DNA of 64,000 nucleotides, from NCBI RefSeq assembly GCF_003287455.1, contig NZ_PRLC01000002.1:124001-188000 (forward strand). The letters run 5' to 3'. Every line of letters starts with the position of its first letter. Position 1 is the stretch's first letter. The translations under genes were made by a program, and so were the position numbers. This DNA comes from Faecalibacterium hattorii (lineage in GTDB: Bacteria > Bacillota > Clostridia > Oscillospirales > Ruminococcaceae). Shown in pieces: positions 54,190 through 63,286 of the stretch. The notes under the pieces were generated by a model. It ran no database searches and had not been told where the DNA came from. It saw nothing but the letters and a program-made list of their open reading frames with translations.

Positions 54190-55341
54190 TTACAGGTGGC
54201 TGCGCACGAAGGCGCGGGCCATCTTGTCGCACTCATACACGTCGGCCAGCGTGTAGCTGCCGCCGAAGCTGTCGCTGTCCACGACGGCTTCCACCAAGCG
54301 GCCGATGTCGAGGAAACCGATCTTGTCTTCGAGGAAGAGCTTGACGGCTTCTTCGTTGGCGCCATTGGCGGCGCAGGGGCCAAGGCCGCCCTTCTTGATG
54401 GCCTTTTTGCAGGCCGCAAGGCAGCGGAAGGTCTCTTCGTCTGCCACATCGAAGGTCAGCATCTTGAGGGTGGTGAAATCCAGCTCCGGCACCACGCCCG
54501 GCACACGGGCCGGGTAGGTCAGCGCGTACTGGATGGGGATGCGCATATCGGGCACGCCCAGCTGCGCAATGATGGAGTTGTCGCTGTACTGGACGGCAGA
54601 GTGGACGATGCTCTGGCGCTGGACGACGATCTGGATCTTCTCCGGGGGCAGACCGAACAGCCAGACGGCTTCGATCAGTTCCAGACCCTTGTTCATCAGG
54701 GTGGCGGAGTCGATGGTGATCTTCGCACCCATGTTCCAGTTGGGGTGCTTCAGGGCGTCGGCCTTGGTCTTGCCCCGCAGCTCCTCGGTCTTCATCCCGA
54801 AGAAGGGGCCGCCGGATGCGGTGAGCAGGATCTTGGTCAGGCTCTTGGCGCTCTCCTTATCCTGCAAGCACTGGAAGATGGCGGAGTGCTCGCTGTCCAC
54901 GGGCAGCAGCTTGACGCCGTGCTTTGCCACCGCCTGCGTGACCAGATGGCCGCCGGTGACAAGGCTCTCCTTGTTGGCAAGGGCGAGGTCGTGGCCGCTC
55001 TCGATAGCGGTCAGGCTGGCCCCCAGACCGGCGATGCCCACCACACTGTTCAGCACTACGTCCGGGCCATCCATGGCCGCCAGTTCCTTCAGGCCCTCCG
55101 GGCCGGTCAGCAGCTTGGGCGCATTGGCGCGGCCCGCCAGCGCGGCATCCAGCTTGGCGGCGGCATCGGGGTTCGTCATACAGACGTATTTCGGGTGAAA
55201 TTCCTCGATCTGCTCCAGAATCTTATCCACATGACTGTGGGCCGACAGACCGAAGACCTCATAGCCCTGTGCGCGGATGACATCCAGACTCTGCGTGCCG
55301 ATGGAACCGGTGGAGCCCAGAAGCGTAATTTTTTTAGACAT
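54190..55341 (-). CDS. dxr: 1-deoxy-D-xylulose 5-phosphate reductoisomerase
   Basis: The second step of the MEP pathway, 383 aa. The NADPH motif LLGSTGSIGTQSLDVI is at the N-terminus. The metal and substrate regions NKESLVTGG and DSEHSAIFQCL, the SGGPF loop and the HPNWNMGAKITIDSATLMNKG block are all complete. The ATG at 55341 is chosen over an upstream extension. It precedes rseP by 37 bases. Confidence 0.97.
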   Translation of the reverse strand: MSKKITLLGSTGSIGTQSLDVIRAQGYEVFGLSAHSHVDKILEQIEEFHPKYVCMTNPDAAAKLDAALAGRANAPKLLTGPEGLKELAAMDGPDVVLNSVVGIAGLGASLTAIESGHDLALANKESLVTGGHLVTQAVAKHGVKLLPVDSEHSAIFQCLQDKESAKSLTKILLTASGGPFFGMKTEELRGKTKADALKHPNWNMGAKITIDSATLMNKGLELIEAVWLFGLPPEKIQIVVQRQSIVHSAVQYSDNSIIAQLGVPDMRIPIQYALTYPARVPGVVPELDFTTLKMLTFDVADEETFRCLAACKKAIKKGGLGPCAANGANEEAVKLFLEDKIGFLDIGRLVEAVVDSDSFGGSYTLADVYECDKMARAFVRSHL

Positions 55342-55366
55342 CGTGTTTCCTCCTAAAATGAGCGAA

Positions 55367-56227
55367 TCAGCGATAGAAGACGGCAATGATGACCATGGTG
55401 ACGAAGGGCGCAATGAACATCACGCTGTCAAAACGATCCAGAATGCCGCCGTGGCCGGGGAAAATGGTGCCGTAATCCTTGATGCCGCACTGGCGCTTGA
55501 CGACGCTGGCGAACAGGTCTCCGTAAATGCCAAGTACCGCCGCCACACAGGCCAGCAGCGCAATGACAACGTACATCGAGACGCCGATGTTGGAGCGGGT
55601 GAACGCCTCCATCCGGTCGGCTGCGATGGAGTAGACCAGCGTGACGGCCACGCCGCAGACCATCGTGCCCAGCACGCCGCCGATGGCACCTTCCACCGTC
55701 TTTTTGGGGCTGACCACGGGGCAGAGCTTATGCTTGCCGAAGGCGCGGCCCGCGAAGTAGGCGCAGGTATCGCCGCCCCATGCGAAGCAGAGGCTCAGCA
55801 GGATGAAAAAGATCGCATCATAGCCGTATTTTTCCACAGGCAGCAATTCCTTCAGCCGGACGAACGAATAGAAGCAGAAGATCACGATGCCCGAAAACAT
55901 CACGAGACCGCTGGTTTTCGCAAAGCTGACGGTGCCGTTGCGGACCACGAGGTAGATGGCATAGAACAGCACGAGCAAAAAGGAAGCCGGCATGACCAGC
56001 GCCCGGCAGACCGAGTAGCTGGACAGCATGATGAGCAAAGTGTATGGCACCGTGACTGCGTACAGCAGCCAATCCTTTTTGTCAAAGCCGAGAGCCGTAT
56101 AGATCTCATGGATAGCGATGAGGGTGATGGCCGCAACCACGAGGTTGAAGACCATCGTGTCGAAGGTGAACAGCACGCCGATGAGGACGAGGATGCCCAC
56201 GACTGCGGTTATGATTCGTGTTTTCAT
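55367..56227 (-). CDS. cdsA: phosphatidate cytidylyltransferase
   Basis: An integral membrane enzyme (286 aa, about eight helices) that makes CDP-diacylglycerol. The C-terminal signature GDLFASVVKRQCGIKDYGTIFPGHGGILDRFDS is complete, with the metal-binding Asp residues. It sits between uppS and dxr in the conserved order of this operon. Confidence 0.95.
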   Translation of the reverse strand: MKTRIITAVVGILVLIGVLFTFDTMVFNLVVAAITLIAIHEIYTALGFDKKDWLLYAVTVPYTLLIMLSSYSVCRALVMPASFLLVLFYAIYLVVRNGTVSFAKTSGLVMFSGIVIFCFYSFVRLKELLPVEKYGYDAIFFILLSLCFAWGGDTCAYFAGRAFGKHKLCPVVSPKKTVEGAIGGVLGTMVCGVAVTLVYSIAADRMEAFTRSNIGVSMYVVIALLACVAAVLGIYGDLFASVVKRQCGIKDYGTIFPGHGGILDRFDSVMFIAPFVTMVIIAVFYR

Positions 56228-56263
56228 ACAGTGTTTCTCCTTGGTTTTGTTTGCCGGGGCGGT

Positions 56264-56977
56264 TTAGATGCCGCCGAACCGGCGGGAGCGCTTATTGAAC
56301 TCCATGATGGCCGCATCGAGGTCGTCACGGGTGAAATCAGGCCACAGAACGTCCATTTCCACCAGTTCCGAATAAGCCGCCTGCCAGAGCATGAAGTTGG
56401 ACAGGCGCTTCTCTCCGCTGGGGCGCAGGATGAAGTCCGGGTCCTTCTGGCCGGTGGTGTACATGGCGTCGGACATCATCTCTTCGGTGATGTCTTCGGG
56501 CTTCAGCTCCCCTGCCACCGCTTTGGCAGCCAGCTGCTGCGCGGCGCGGACGATCTCCGGGCGGCCGCCGTAGTTGACCGCGATGTTCAGGGTCATGCCG
56601 GTCTTGCCCGCGGAGTCCTCTTCCAGCTCATTCATCAGCTTCTGGAGCTTGGGGTCCAGCGCCGTGCGGTCGCCGATGAACTTCATGCGGATGTTGCGGT
56701 CCTTATAGTTGAAGCCTTTCAGCAGATACTCGCCGAACAGCTTCATGATGGCGTTGACCTCTTCGAGGGGGCGCTTCCAGTTTTCGGTCGAAAAGGCGTA
56801 GAAATACACCGACGACACGCCCAGCTCATCGCAGTAGTTTGCGATATCCTGAAAAACGGCTGCGCCCTTTTTGTGGCCCGCCGTGCGGGGCAGACCGCGC
56901 TGTTTGGCCCAGCGGCCGTTGCCGTCCATGATGATGCCGATGGAAAGGCCCTCGGCGAATTCTTTGGGATGTTCCAT
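56264..56977 (-). CDS. uppS: isoprenyl transferase (undecaprenyl diphosphate synthase)
   Basis: A cis-prenyltransferase of 237 aa making the lipid carrier of cell-wall synthesis. It has IIMDGNGRWAKQRGLPRTAGHKKG near residue 14 (catalytic Asp in MDGNGRWA), the FSTENWKRP motif near 76 and RPSGEKRLSNFMLWQ near 196. It is separated from frr by a terminator-like hairpin. Confidence 0.96.
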   Translation of the reverse strand: MEHPKEFAEGLSIGIIMDGNGRWAKQRGLPRTAGHKKGAAVFQDIANYCDELGVSSVYFYAFSTENWKRPLEEVNAIMKLFGEYLLKGFNYKDRNIRMKFIGDRTALDPKLQKLMNELEEDSAGKTGMTLNIAVNYGGRPEIVRAAQQLAAKAVAGELKPEDITEEMMSDAMYTTGQKDPDFILRPSGEKRLSNFMLWQAAYSELVEMDVLWPDFTRDDLDAAIMEFNKRSRRFGGI

Positions 56978-57025
56978 TGTTGTTCTCCTATCTGCGGCAA
57001 AGGATCTTTTCCCCTGCCGGTCGGC

Positions 57026-57063
57026 AAAAAGTGCCGCGCACTACGTCCAGCACACGGCACTTT
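57026..57063 (-). terminator. terminator between frr and uppS
   Basis: Arms AAAGTGCCG and CGGCACTTT (57028-57036, 57055-57063) with an 18-base loop, followed on the minus strand by further T (TTTTTG). It lies 25 bases after the frr stop and may partly separate the pyrH-frr unit from uppS and later genes. Confidence 0.7.
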
Positions 57064-57087
57064 GAAGGGTTCCACTCGCCGCGGCGA

Positions 57088-57642
57088 TCAGACGGACATG
57101 ATCTCCTTCTGCTTTTCCTCAACGGCTGCATCGATGATCTTGATATACTTATCGGTCAGCTTCTGGACATCCTCTTCCATGGTCTTCTGGGTATCCTCGG
57201 TCAGCTCACCGGTCTTCTTCATGGCCTTGGCCTTATCCATGGCCTCGCGGCGGATGTTGCGGGTCGCCACCTTAGCGTCCTCACCCAGCTTGGAGACTTC
57301 CTTTGCCAGCTGCTTGCGGCGCTCCTCGGTGGGAGCCGGGAAGTTCAGGCGGATGGTCGAGCCATCATCAATGGGGGTGATGCCCACATCGCTGGCCATA
57401 ATGGCCTTGCTGATGGCGCGCAGCAGGGTGCGGTCCCACGGGGTGATGGTCAGGGTGCGGGCCTCGCTGACGGCCACGGATGCGACCTGCTGGATCGGGG
57501 TGGGGGCACCGTAGTAATCCACGCTCACCTTGTCCAGAACGGCGGGATTCGCACGGCCTGCGCGAACGGCTGCCAGCTCACGGTTCAGATGCTCGACCGT
57601 GCTCTTCATCTTTTCTTCAAATGCCTTCGTGTTGCTGCTCAT
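57088..57642 (-). CDS. frr: ribosome recycling factor
   Basis: Splits post-termination ribosomes with EF-G; 184 aa, normal length. Typical blocks are MKSTVEHLNRELAAVRAGRANPAVLDKVSVDYYGAPTPIQQVASV, then ITPWDRTLLRAISKAIMASDVGITP, and the C-terminal helix LTEDTQKTMEEDVQKLTDKYI. The ATG at 57642, after AGGAGAC, is preferred to an upstream extension of 11 codons. It follows pyrH by 85 bases. Confidence 0.98.
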   Translation of the reverse strand: MSSNTKAFEEKMKSTVEHLNRELAAVRAGRANPAVLDKVSVDYYGAPTPIQQVASVAVSEARTLTITPWDRTLLRAISKAIMASDVGITPIDDGSTIRLNFPAPTEERRKQLAKEVSKLGEDAKVATRNIRREAMDKAKAMKKTGELTEDTQKTMEEDVQKLTDKYIKIIDAAVEEKQKEIMSV

Positions 57643-57727
57643 TGTCCTTGTCTCCTGTTTGTACTTATTCTGCACAGGCTGCGGGTGCCGCCTGTTTCAT
57701 TCTATTGTAATGGGCTGCGGGCTATGC

Positions 57728-58438
57728 TCAGCCCTCGTAGACCAGCGTACCAACGTTCTCGCCCTGCACGGCCTTCGCGATGTTGTCCGGTTCAGCCAGA
57801 TCGAAGACCAGAATCGGGAGCTTGTTGTCCCGGCAGAGGGTGGCAGCGGTGCCGTCCATGACGGCCAGTTGATCTTCCAGAACCTTGGTGAAGGTCAGGG
57901 TATCGTACTTTTTGGCGTCAGGGTACTTGTGGGGATCCTTATCGTAGACGCCGTCCACCATCGTCGCCTTGAACATCACGTCCGCCGAGACTTCCACAGC
58001 GCGCAGTGCGGTGGCCGTATCGGTGGAGAAGAAGGGGTTGCCCGTGCCGCCGCCGAAGACCGCGATTTTGCCCTCTTCCATGGCGCGCAGTGCGTCCTTG
58101 CGGGTAAAGGCCGGGGCCACCTGCGGCATCGTGATGGAGGTGAACACCTCGGTGGGCACGCCCAGCTGCTCCAGCTTGTCGGAAACAGCCAGCGCGTTCA
58201 TCACGGTCGCCAGCATCCCGATCTTGTCGGCGAGGGTACGCTCCATCTTGCCGCTGGAGCGGCCGCGCCAGAAGTTACCGCCGCCCACAACGATGCCGAT
58301 CTGCACGCCGAGGTCGTGTGCCTTCTTGACGCCGCCGCAGATGGCGTCCATGGTCGGCTCATCAAAGCCGGTGCCCTTCTCGCCGCCAAGGGCCTCACCA
58401 CTGATCTTGAGCAGGATACGCTGATATTTCAATGCCAT
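57728..58438 (-). CDS. pyrH: UMP kinase
   Basis: An amino-acid-kinase-fold UMP kinase of 236 aa. It has RILLKISGEALGG near the N-terminus, IVVGGGNFWRGR near residue 50 and the GTGNPFFSTDTATALRA motif near 130. rpsB and tsf, often just upstream, are not seen; instead the gene has its own promoter. Confidence 0.97.
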   Translation of the reverse strand: MALKYQRILLKISGEALGGEKGTGFDEPTMDAICGGVKKAHDLGVQIGIVVGGGNFWRGRSSGKMERTLADKIGMLATVMNALAVSDKLEQLGVPTEVFTSITMPQVAPAFTRKDALRAMEEGKIAVFGGGTGNPFFSTDTATALRAVEVSADVMFKATMVDGVYDKDPHKYPDAKKYDTLTFTKVLEDQLAVMDGTAATLCRDNKLPILVFDLAEPDNIAKAVQGENVGTLVYEG

Positions 58439-58500
58439 AATTCAATACACCACCTATAATATTTGTGCCGCCTTGACCGGCAGCTTTGTTTCTCCTGTCT

Positions 58501-58529
58501 ATTTTACAATAAAATGCCGGTATTGTAAA
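58501..58529 (-). promoter_or_regulatory. pyrH promoter
   Basis: -35 TTTACA (58524-58529), 17-base spacer, -10 TAAAAT (58501-58506) on the minus strand. Confidence 0.65.
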
Positions 58530-58578
58530 CAGAAAAAGCAATTTGTCCCGCCAAACAGCGCAAAAGTAAAATTTTCTC

Positions 58579-58607
58579 TGGACATTTCGCGTAAAACCTG
58601 CTATACT
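58579..58607 (+). promoter_or_regulatory. promoter of the tRNA-Gly gene
   Basis: -35 TGGACA (58579-58584), 17-base spacer, -10 TATACT (58602-58607), 14 bases before the tRNA. Confidence 0.75.
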
Positions 58608-58620
58608 ATCTCTTGCATTC

Positions 58621-58695
58621 GCGGGCATCGTACATCGGCTAGTATATCAGCCTTCCAAGCTGAGGAGGTGGGTTCGATTCCCATTGCCCGCTCCA
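58621..58695 (+). tRNA. tRNA-Gly (anticodon TCC)
   Basis: A 75-base cloverleaf. The acceptor arms GCGGGCA and TGCCCGC pair fully, with discriminator T and an encoded CCA. The anticodon loop CTTCCAA has TCC, and the T-loop GGTTCGATTCC is standard. It decodes GGA and GGG glycine codons. Confidence 0.96.
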
Positions 58696-58703
58696 TGCAA
58701 ACA

Positions 58704-58747
58704 AAAAATCCCACACTGTGTTCTGATTGGCACAGTGTGGGATTTTT
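58704..58747 (+). terminator. terminator after tRNA-Gly
   Basis: Seventeen-base perfect arms (58704-58720 and 58731-58747) with T-rich ending TTTTTGTTTT. Confidence 0.92.
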
Positions 58748-58885
58748 GTTTTAAGCTTAACAGCAACTAACTCAGAACCGACCCGTTGTTCCTTGCATGC
58801 GCTTGGTATATGTAATTTTATACGGCATCAGTTTGTACCATTCGTACATCTCATTCCCACGAAAAATGCAATCATTCCACCGTGT

Positions 58886-58926
58886 ACAAAATCACCCCCG
58901 GCGCAGAAGGTTCCGCGCCGGGGGTG
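58886..58926 (-). terminator. terminator after the double-glycine-leader gene
   Basis: Perfect 12-base arms CACCCCCGGCGC (58893-58904) and GCGCCGGGGGTG (58915-58926), followed on the minus strand by ATTTTG. The stop codon is at 58953. Confidence 0.85.
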
Positions 58927-58952
58927 GGGTCATCTTATGGTTCTAGTTCCGC

Positions 58953-59396
58953 TCATTTGAGCATGCAGTACACATAACCGGCGGCCGTGCCGATATTGGC
59001 GAGGCCCAGCAGAGCGCCGATGGGCGAAGAGAAGTAGACAAGGGCCGAATCCCGGATCAGGGTGCCGTTGAGGGTGGTGCCCTCTTCCGGGTACTGCTCC
59101 GGATAGGCCTTCTGGATCTGGCCGGCGATGGCACCGATGCTGGAAATGTTCAGGTAACCCAGCACAGTCGTGCCAAGGCCGCACACCGTTGCCATCAGGC
59201 CGGTGATCGAGCCGCTGCTGATGGCGCTCCCGACGGCTTTCACGATGCTCACTGCTGCCAGCGCACCCATGCCGATATTGAATGCCGTCCGGACCCAGCT
59301 GCCTTTGTTTTTGCCTTCGGCATCGCCGCCTGTGGTATACGTCATTTCCTCCATGGTGAGGAGTGCATAATTTTCAGGATAGGTCAAAGTCATCAT
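58953..59396 (-). CDS. small membrane-active protein with double-glycine-type leader (bacteriocin-like candidate)
   Basis: A 147-aa protein. The first 24 residues (MMTLTYPENYALLTMEEM, then TYTTGG) fit a double-glycine leader: Leu, acidic residues at -8/-9, hydrophobic at -7 and GG at 23-24. The predicted mature part is Gly/Ala/Ser-rich with three hydrophobic segments (about 37-55, 64-85 and 120-140) and two Cys. It has a perfect consensus promoter, a strong GGAGGT site and its own terminator. No peptidase-ABC transporter is nearby. The bacteriocin idea is inference; it may be another exported or membrane protein. Confidence 0.6.
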   Translation of the reverse strand: MMTLTYPENYALLTMEEMTYTTGGDAEGKNKGSWVRTAFNIGMGALAAVSIVKAVGSAISSGSITGLMATVCGLGTTVLGYLNISSIGAIAGQIQKAYPEQYPEEGTTLNGTLIRDSALVYFSSPIGALLGLANIGTAAGYVYCMLK

Positions 59397-59442
59397 TGTT
59401 CTACCTCCAGAATGATACGGTACGAAGGTCGTCTTTTCTTTC

Positions 59443-59471
59443 ATTATAGAGGCAGTGGAAACTTCTGTCAA
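59443..59471 (-). promoter_or_regulatory. consensus promoter of the double-glycine-leader gene
   Basis: Perfect -35 TTGACA (59466-59471), 17-base spacer, perfect -10 TATAAT (59443-59448) on the minus strand. Confidence 0.92.
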
Positions 59472-59552
59472 GAGACGAAACTTTTCCGTGCAGACGCAAA
59501 AGCACCGCACAGCGATGGTTTTCACATCGTGTGCGCGCTTTTCACCAGAAGT

Positions 59553-59933
59553 TCACTTCTTCTGGTCTTCTTGTTCTTTTCGCAGCTTCCTGATCCGCTT
59601 TTTCTCGCTTTCCACATGGGGCCACGGCCACGAGAAGCCCTCGTTCTCGCGGCACCACCTGACCAGCGGGGAGAAAGAAAACGCCAACCCGAACAGGTAC
59701 AGCAGAACGTACAGCACTGCGTCCAGCGTGAACAGTGCATCCAGCGCGGCAATGACTGCCATGATGCAGCCCGCTTTCAGGAAGAACAGGCCGTTCTGGC
59801 GGCAGTATTCGGCAAAGTTCTCCGCCTTGACCGCCTGTCGGCCTTGGTCGCCCCAGACACGGGGGTTCTTCATGACCGAATACCCGTAGAAGACCATCAT
59901 CAGGCCGCAGGTCAATTGAAATCCGAAAAACAT
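59553..59933 (-). CDS. small membrane protein of unknown function
   Basis: A 126-aa protein with three hydrophobic segments (residues about 2-20, 52-70 and 70-92) and a basic, charged C-terminal tail (SEKKRIRKLRKEQEDQKK). Between the first two segments is a soluble loop with VWGDQGRQAVKAENFAEYCRQNGLFFLKAG. I do not recognise the family. It lies downstream of lysA by 18 bases and upstream of the double-glycine-leader gene. It may be cotranscribed with lysA. A role as an immunity partner of its neighbour is possible but unsupported. Confidence 0.7.
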   Translation of the reverse strand: MFFGFQLTCGLMMVFYGYSVMKNPRVWGDQGRQAVKAENFAEYCRQNGLFFLKAGCIMAVIAALDALFTLDAVLYVLLYLFGLAFSFSPLVRWCRENEGFSWPWPHVESEKKRIRKLRKEQEDQKK

Positions 59934-59951
59934 AGCGCACCTCGTCCGTGT

Positions 59952-61247
59952 TTAGTCGTCGTACTCCTCAAACAGGGGCTTCATCATAGGCAGGAAGTCC
60001 AGCGTTGCAAAGTAGTCGCGCGGGGTCTCGGCGCGGCGGATGAGACGGTGGGAGCCGTCCTCGCAGAGCAGGACCTCGGCGCTGCGCAGCTTGCCGTTGT
60101 AGTTATAGCCCATGGCCGAGCCGTGAGCGCCGGTGTCGTGGATGTAGATCAGGTCGCCGATGTCGATCTTGGGAAGCATCCGGTCGATGGCGAACTTATC
60201 GTTATTCTCGCACAGGCCGCCGACCACGTCATACTTGTGGTCGCAGGGGGCGTTCTCCTTGCCCAACACGGTGATGTGATGGTAAGCGCCGTACATGGCC
60301 GGGCGCATCAGGTTGGCTGCACAGGCGTCCAGACCGATGTATTCCTTATAGATGTGCTTCTCGTGGATGGCCGTTGCCACCAGTGCGCCGTAGGGGCCGG
60401 TGGTGAAGCGGCCCATCTCGGTGAAGATGGACACATCGCCCATCCCGGCGGGGACGAGGATCTCCTCAAACTTCTTGCGGACGCCCTCGCCGATGGCCAT
60501 GATGTCGTTTTCGGTCTGCTCCGGGCGGTACGGGATGCCGACGCCGCCGGACAGGTTGATGTAGGAGATGTGGGCACCGGTCGCCTTCTGGACCCGGACG
60601 GCCAGTTGGAACAGGATGCCCGCCAGCTCCGGATAATAGGCATCGGAGATGGTGTTGGAGGCAAGGAAGGCGTGGATGCCAAAGTTCTTGGCCCCCTTTG
60701 CCATCAGCTTCTTATAGCTGTCGATCATCTGCTCCTCGGTCATGCCATACTTGGCGTCGCCGGGCTTGTCCATAACCTGAAAGCCTTCTTCGCTCGCACC
60801 CAGTTGGAACGTTCCGCCCGGATTGTAGCGGCAGAAGATGTTCTCCGGCACACCGGCCACACGGTCGAGGAAGTCCACCATGGTGGCGTCGTCGAGGTTG
60901 ATGTAAGCGCCCAGCTCATAGGCTTTCTTCATGTCCTCCACGGGGGTCTGGTTGGAGGAGAACATGATGTCGCTGCCGGTAAAGCCGCAGACTTCGCTGA
61001 GCATCAGCTCGGTCAGAGAGGAGCAGTCCACACCGCAGCCCTCTTCCTTCAGGATCTGGAGGATGATGGGGTTGGGCAGCGCCTTGACGGCAAAATACTC
61101 CCGGAAGCCCTTGTTCCAGCTGAAGGCCTTATTGATGCGGCGGACGTTCTCGCGGATGCCCTTTTCATCGTAGACATGGAACGGGGTAGGAACATCCTGA
61201 ATGATCTCCTGCGCCTGTTCTTCGGTCAGAAACGGTTTCTTTTCCAT
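59952..61247 (-). CDS. lysA: diaminopimelate decarboxylase
   Basis: A fold-type III PLP enzyme of 431 aa making lysine from meso-diaminopimelate. The PLP Lys55 lies in YFAVKALPNP, the glycine loop is LSGGVGIPYRPEQ, and the second-subunit Cys is in GGLCENNDKFA with the motif YIHDTGAHGSAMGYNYNG. The sequence belongs to the LysA/carboxynorspermidine decarboxylase superfamily; length and motifs favour LysA. It starts at 61247 (MEKKPFLTEE). Confidence 0.92.
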   Translation of the reverse strand: MEKKPFLTEEQAQEIIQDVPTPFHVYDEKGIRENVRRINKAFSWNKGFREYFAVKALPNPIILQILKEEGCGVDCSSLTELMLSEVCGFTGSDIMFSSNQTPVEDMKKAYELGAYINLDDATMVDFLDRVAGVPENIFCRYNPGGTFQLGASEEGFQVMDKPGDAKYGMTEEQMIDSYKKLMAKGAKNFGIHAFLASNTISDAYYPELAGILFQLAVRVQKATGAHISYINLSGGVGIPYRPEQTENDIMAIGEGVRKKFEEILVPAGMGDVSIFTEMGRFTTGPYGALVATAIHEKHIYKEYIGLDACAANLMRPAMYGAYHHITVLGKENAPCDHKYDVVGGLCENNDKFAIDRMLPKIDIGDLIYIHDTGAHGSAMGYNYNGKLRSAEVLLCEDGSHRLIRRAETPRDYFATLDFLPMMKPLFEEYDD

Positions 61248-61295
61248 AATATACTTCCCTCTTATTCTATAGCGTCACCGCCGTGCGGTGCGGGT

Positions 61296-63194
61296 TCAGG
61301 TCTTGAGGTTGCTGCGGGTGGGGGTGAAGGTGGGGATCATCTCCGCCAGCTGCTTCACCACGCCCTCGTCGTTGTGTTCTGCCGCAGCGGCCAGCGTCTG
61401 CAATTGGCTGTAGAAGTCGGCAAGGTCGATCTGGCGCGGCGGAGCCACAAAGATCTTGTTGTGCTCGGTGCGGCGCATCTTGTCCTGCTCCTCGTCCATC
61501 ATCAGCTCTTCGTAGAGCTTTTCGCCGGGGCGGAGGCCCACGATCTTGATCTCCATGTTCACGCCCGGCTCATAGCCATAAAAGCGGATCAGCTGCTTGG
61601 CAAGATCCATGATCTTGACCGGCTCGCCCATATCGAGGACGTAGATACTGCCGCTCTCAGCCAGCGCACCGGCCTGCAGCACGAGCTGAGCCGCTTCCGG
61701 GATGGTCATGAAGTAGCGCTCGATGTTGGGGTCGGTCAGGGTGACGGGGCCGCCCTTTTTGATCTGCGCCTCAAACAGCGGGATGACGCTGCCGTGGCTG
61801 CCCAGCACGTTGCCGAAGCGGACAGCCACACACTTCATGTCGGTGTTGCCCGCGAAGGTCTGGATCAGCATTTCACAGATGCGCTTGGTGCAGCCCATGA
61901 CGCTGGTGGGGTTGACGGCCTTATCGGTGGAGAGCTGGACGAACCGCTCCACCCCGTGCTCGCTGGCACTGGTGAGCAGGTTCTTGGTGCCAAGGACGTT
62001 GTTCTTGACCGCCTCCGCCGGGCTGACCTCCATCAGCGGCACATGCTTGTGGGCCGCTGCGTGGAAGACCACGGTGGGGTGATAGGTCTCGAACACTTCA
62101 TCGAGGCGCTTTTTGTCCCGGATGGAGCCGATGAGCACCGTGACCGGGATATCCCGGCCGTACTTCTGCTGCAGCTCCATCAGCAGCTCGTAGGCACAGT
62201 TTTCGTAGATATCGAAGATGAGCAGCTTGCCGGGCTGGAACCGCATGACCTGACGGCAGAGCTCGCTGCCGATGGACCCGCCGCCGCCTGTGACGAGGAC
62301 GGTCTTACCGGTCAGGTAGCCGGAGATCTTCCCGATATCCAGCGTGACCTCCTCACGGGAGAGGAAGTCGGCGGTGTTCAGTTCGCGGAATGCCTCCTGC
62401 TGCGGTGCGCCGGCCCCGACCAGCTGCGGGTCGCTCAAGATCTGGACCGCGCAGTGGGTGGAGACACAGAGGTCGATGACATGGTTCAGCTTGCTGCCCC
62501 CCAGCGTCGGGATGGCGATGATGATGCTGTGGATGTTGTACTTTTCGCAGATCTGCGGGATCTGCTCCAGCGTACCCCGCACCGGCACGCCGTGGATGGT
62601 CTGGCCGAACTTGGCGGGATTATCGTCCACGGCAACGACGGGATGGCCATAGCTTTCGTTGGACTTGCAGACATTGATGGCCCACGCACCGGCTTCGCCC
62701 GCGCCGACGATCAGCACCGGGCGGTTGGGGTCCTTGGCAGGGACACCGCGCATCCGCTCGCCGATGGGATGGTTCAGGAAGAGCCGCCACGCCAGACGGC
62801 TCCCGCCCACCAGCAAAAAGATGAGCACCGCTGCCATCGCGTTGGCGGAGTCGAACAGCACGCCGTGGATGAGGCCGTGGTTCACGAAATAGACGATGCC
62901 GGTGGGCACGGCGATCATGCCGCCGAGGCGGATGAGATCCCGCTCGCCCGCGTACTTCCACAAGGTCGAGTACAGCCCGCCCACCAGAAAGCTGATGAGG
63001 TAAAGGGCCACGATCCACGGCAGATTATCATAGAGCAGCGCCCGGTTATGGGGCCACCACGCCGCTTCCACCGCACCATCGGCACGGAGCAGCAGCGCAA
63101 AGTAAAAGCTGAACAGGATGAGCGCCGCATCCAGCACCACCAGAATCGCCCGGCGCAGCCAGACCTGCGGCGTGATTTTTTTGATATCCTTCAC
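61296..63194 (-). CDS. CapD/PglF-type nucleotide-sugar 4,6-dehydratase
   Basis: A 632-aa membrane-anchored epimerase/dehydratase. The N-terminal part has four membrane segments (to about residue 140), then a CoA-binding-like Rossmann fold (VLIVGAGEAGAWAINV near 160). The extended SDR catalytic domain has VTGGGGSIGSELCRQ near 296, HAAAHKHVPLME and SVMGCTKRICE, where Met replaces the usual Tyr, as in 4,6-dehydratases of this group. It makes UDP-linked amino-sugar precursors for surface polysaccharide or glycoprotein. It follows a flippase gene. Confidence 0.93.
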   Translation of the reverse strand: MKDIKKITPQVWLRRAILVVLDAALILFSFYFALLLRADGAVEAAWWPHNRALLYDNLPWIVALYLISFLVGGLYSTLWKYAGERDLIRLGGMIAVPTGIVYFVNHGLIHGVLFDSANAMAAVLIFLLVGGSRLAWRLFLNHPIGERMRGVPAKDPNRPVLIVGAGEAGAWAINVCKSNESYGHPVVAVDDNPAKFGQTIHGVPVRGTLEQIPQICEKYNIHSIIIAIPTLGGSKLNHVIDLCVSTHCAVQILSDPQLVGAGAPQQEAFRELNTADFLSREEVTLDIGKISGYLTGKTVLVTGGGGSIGSELCRQVMRFQPGKLLIFDIYENCAYELLMELQQKYGRDIPVTVLIGSIRDKKRLDEVFETYHPTVVFHAAAHKHVPLMEVSPAEAVKNNVLGTKNLLTSASEHGVERFVQLSTDKAVNPTSVMGCTKRICEMLIQTFAGNTDMKCVAVRFGNVLGSHGSVIPLFEAQIKKGGPVTLTDPNIERYFMTIPEAAQLVLQAGALAESGSIYVLDMGEPVKIMDLAKQLIRFYGYEPGVNMEIKIVGLRPGEKLYEELMMDEEQDKMRRTEHNKIFVAPPRQIDLADFYSQLQTLAAAAEHNDEGVVKQLAEMIPTFTPTRSNLKT

Positions 63195-63286
63195 AAAAAG
63201 TCCTCTTTACCTTCGGCGTCTTGTCCGGCGCCGGTTTATTCGCCACAGCGGCAGAAAAGAGCCTGTTCCGCCATGGTATCCATTGT

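Noticed and set aside
58621-58960. tRNA-Gly as an integration site with a duplicated 3' end flanking the double-glycine-leader gene
   Set aside because: I looked for a repeat of the tRNA 3' end downstream and found none within the window; no integrase is nearby.
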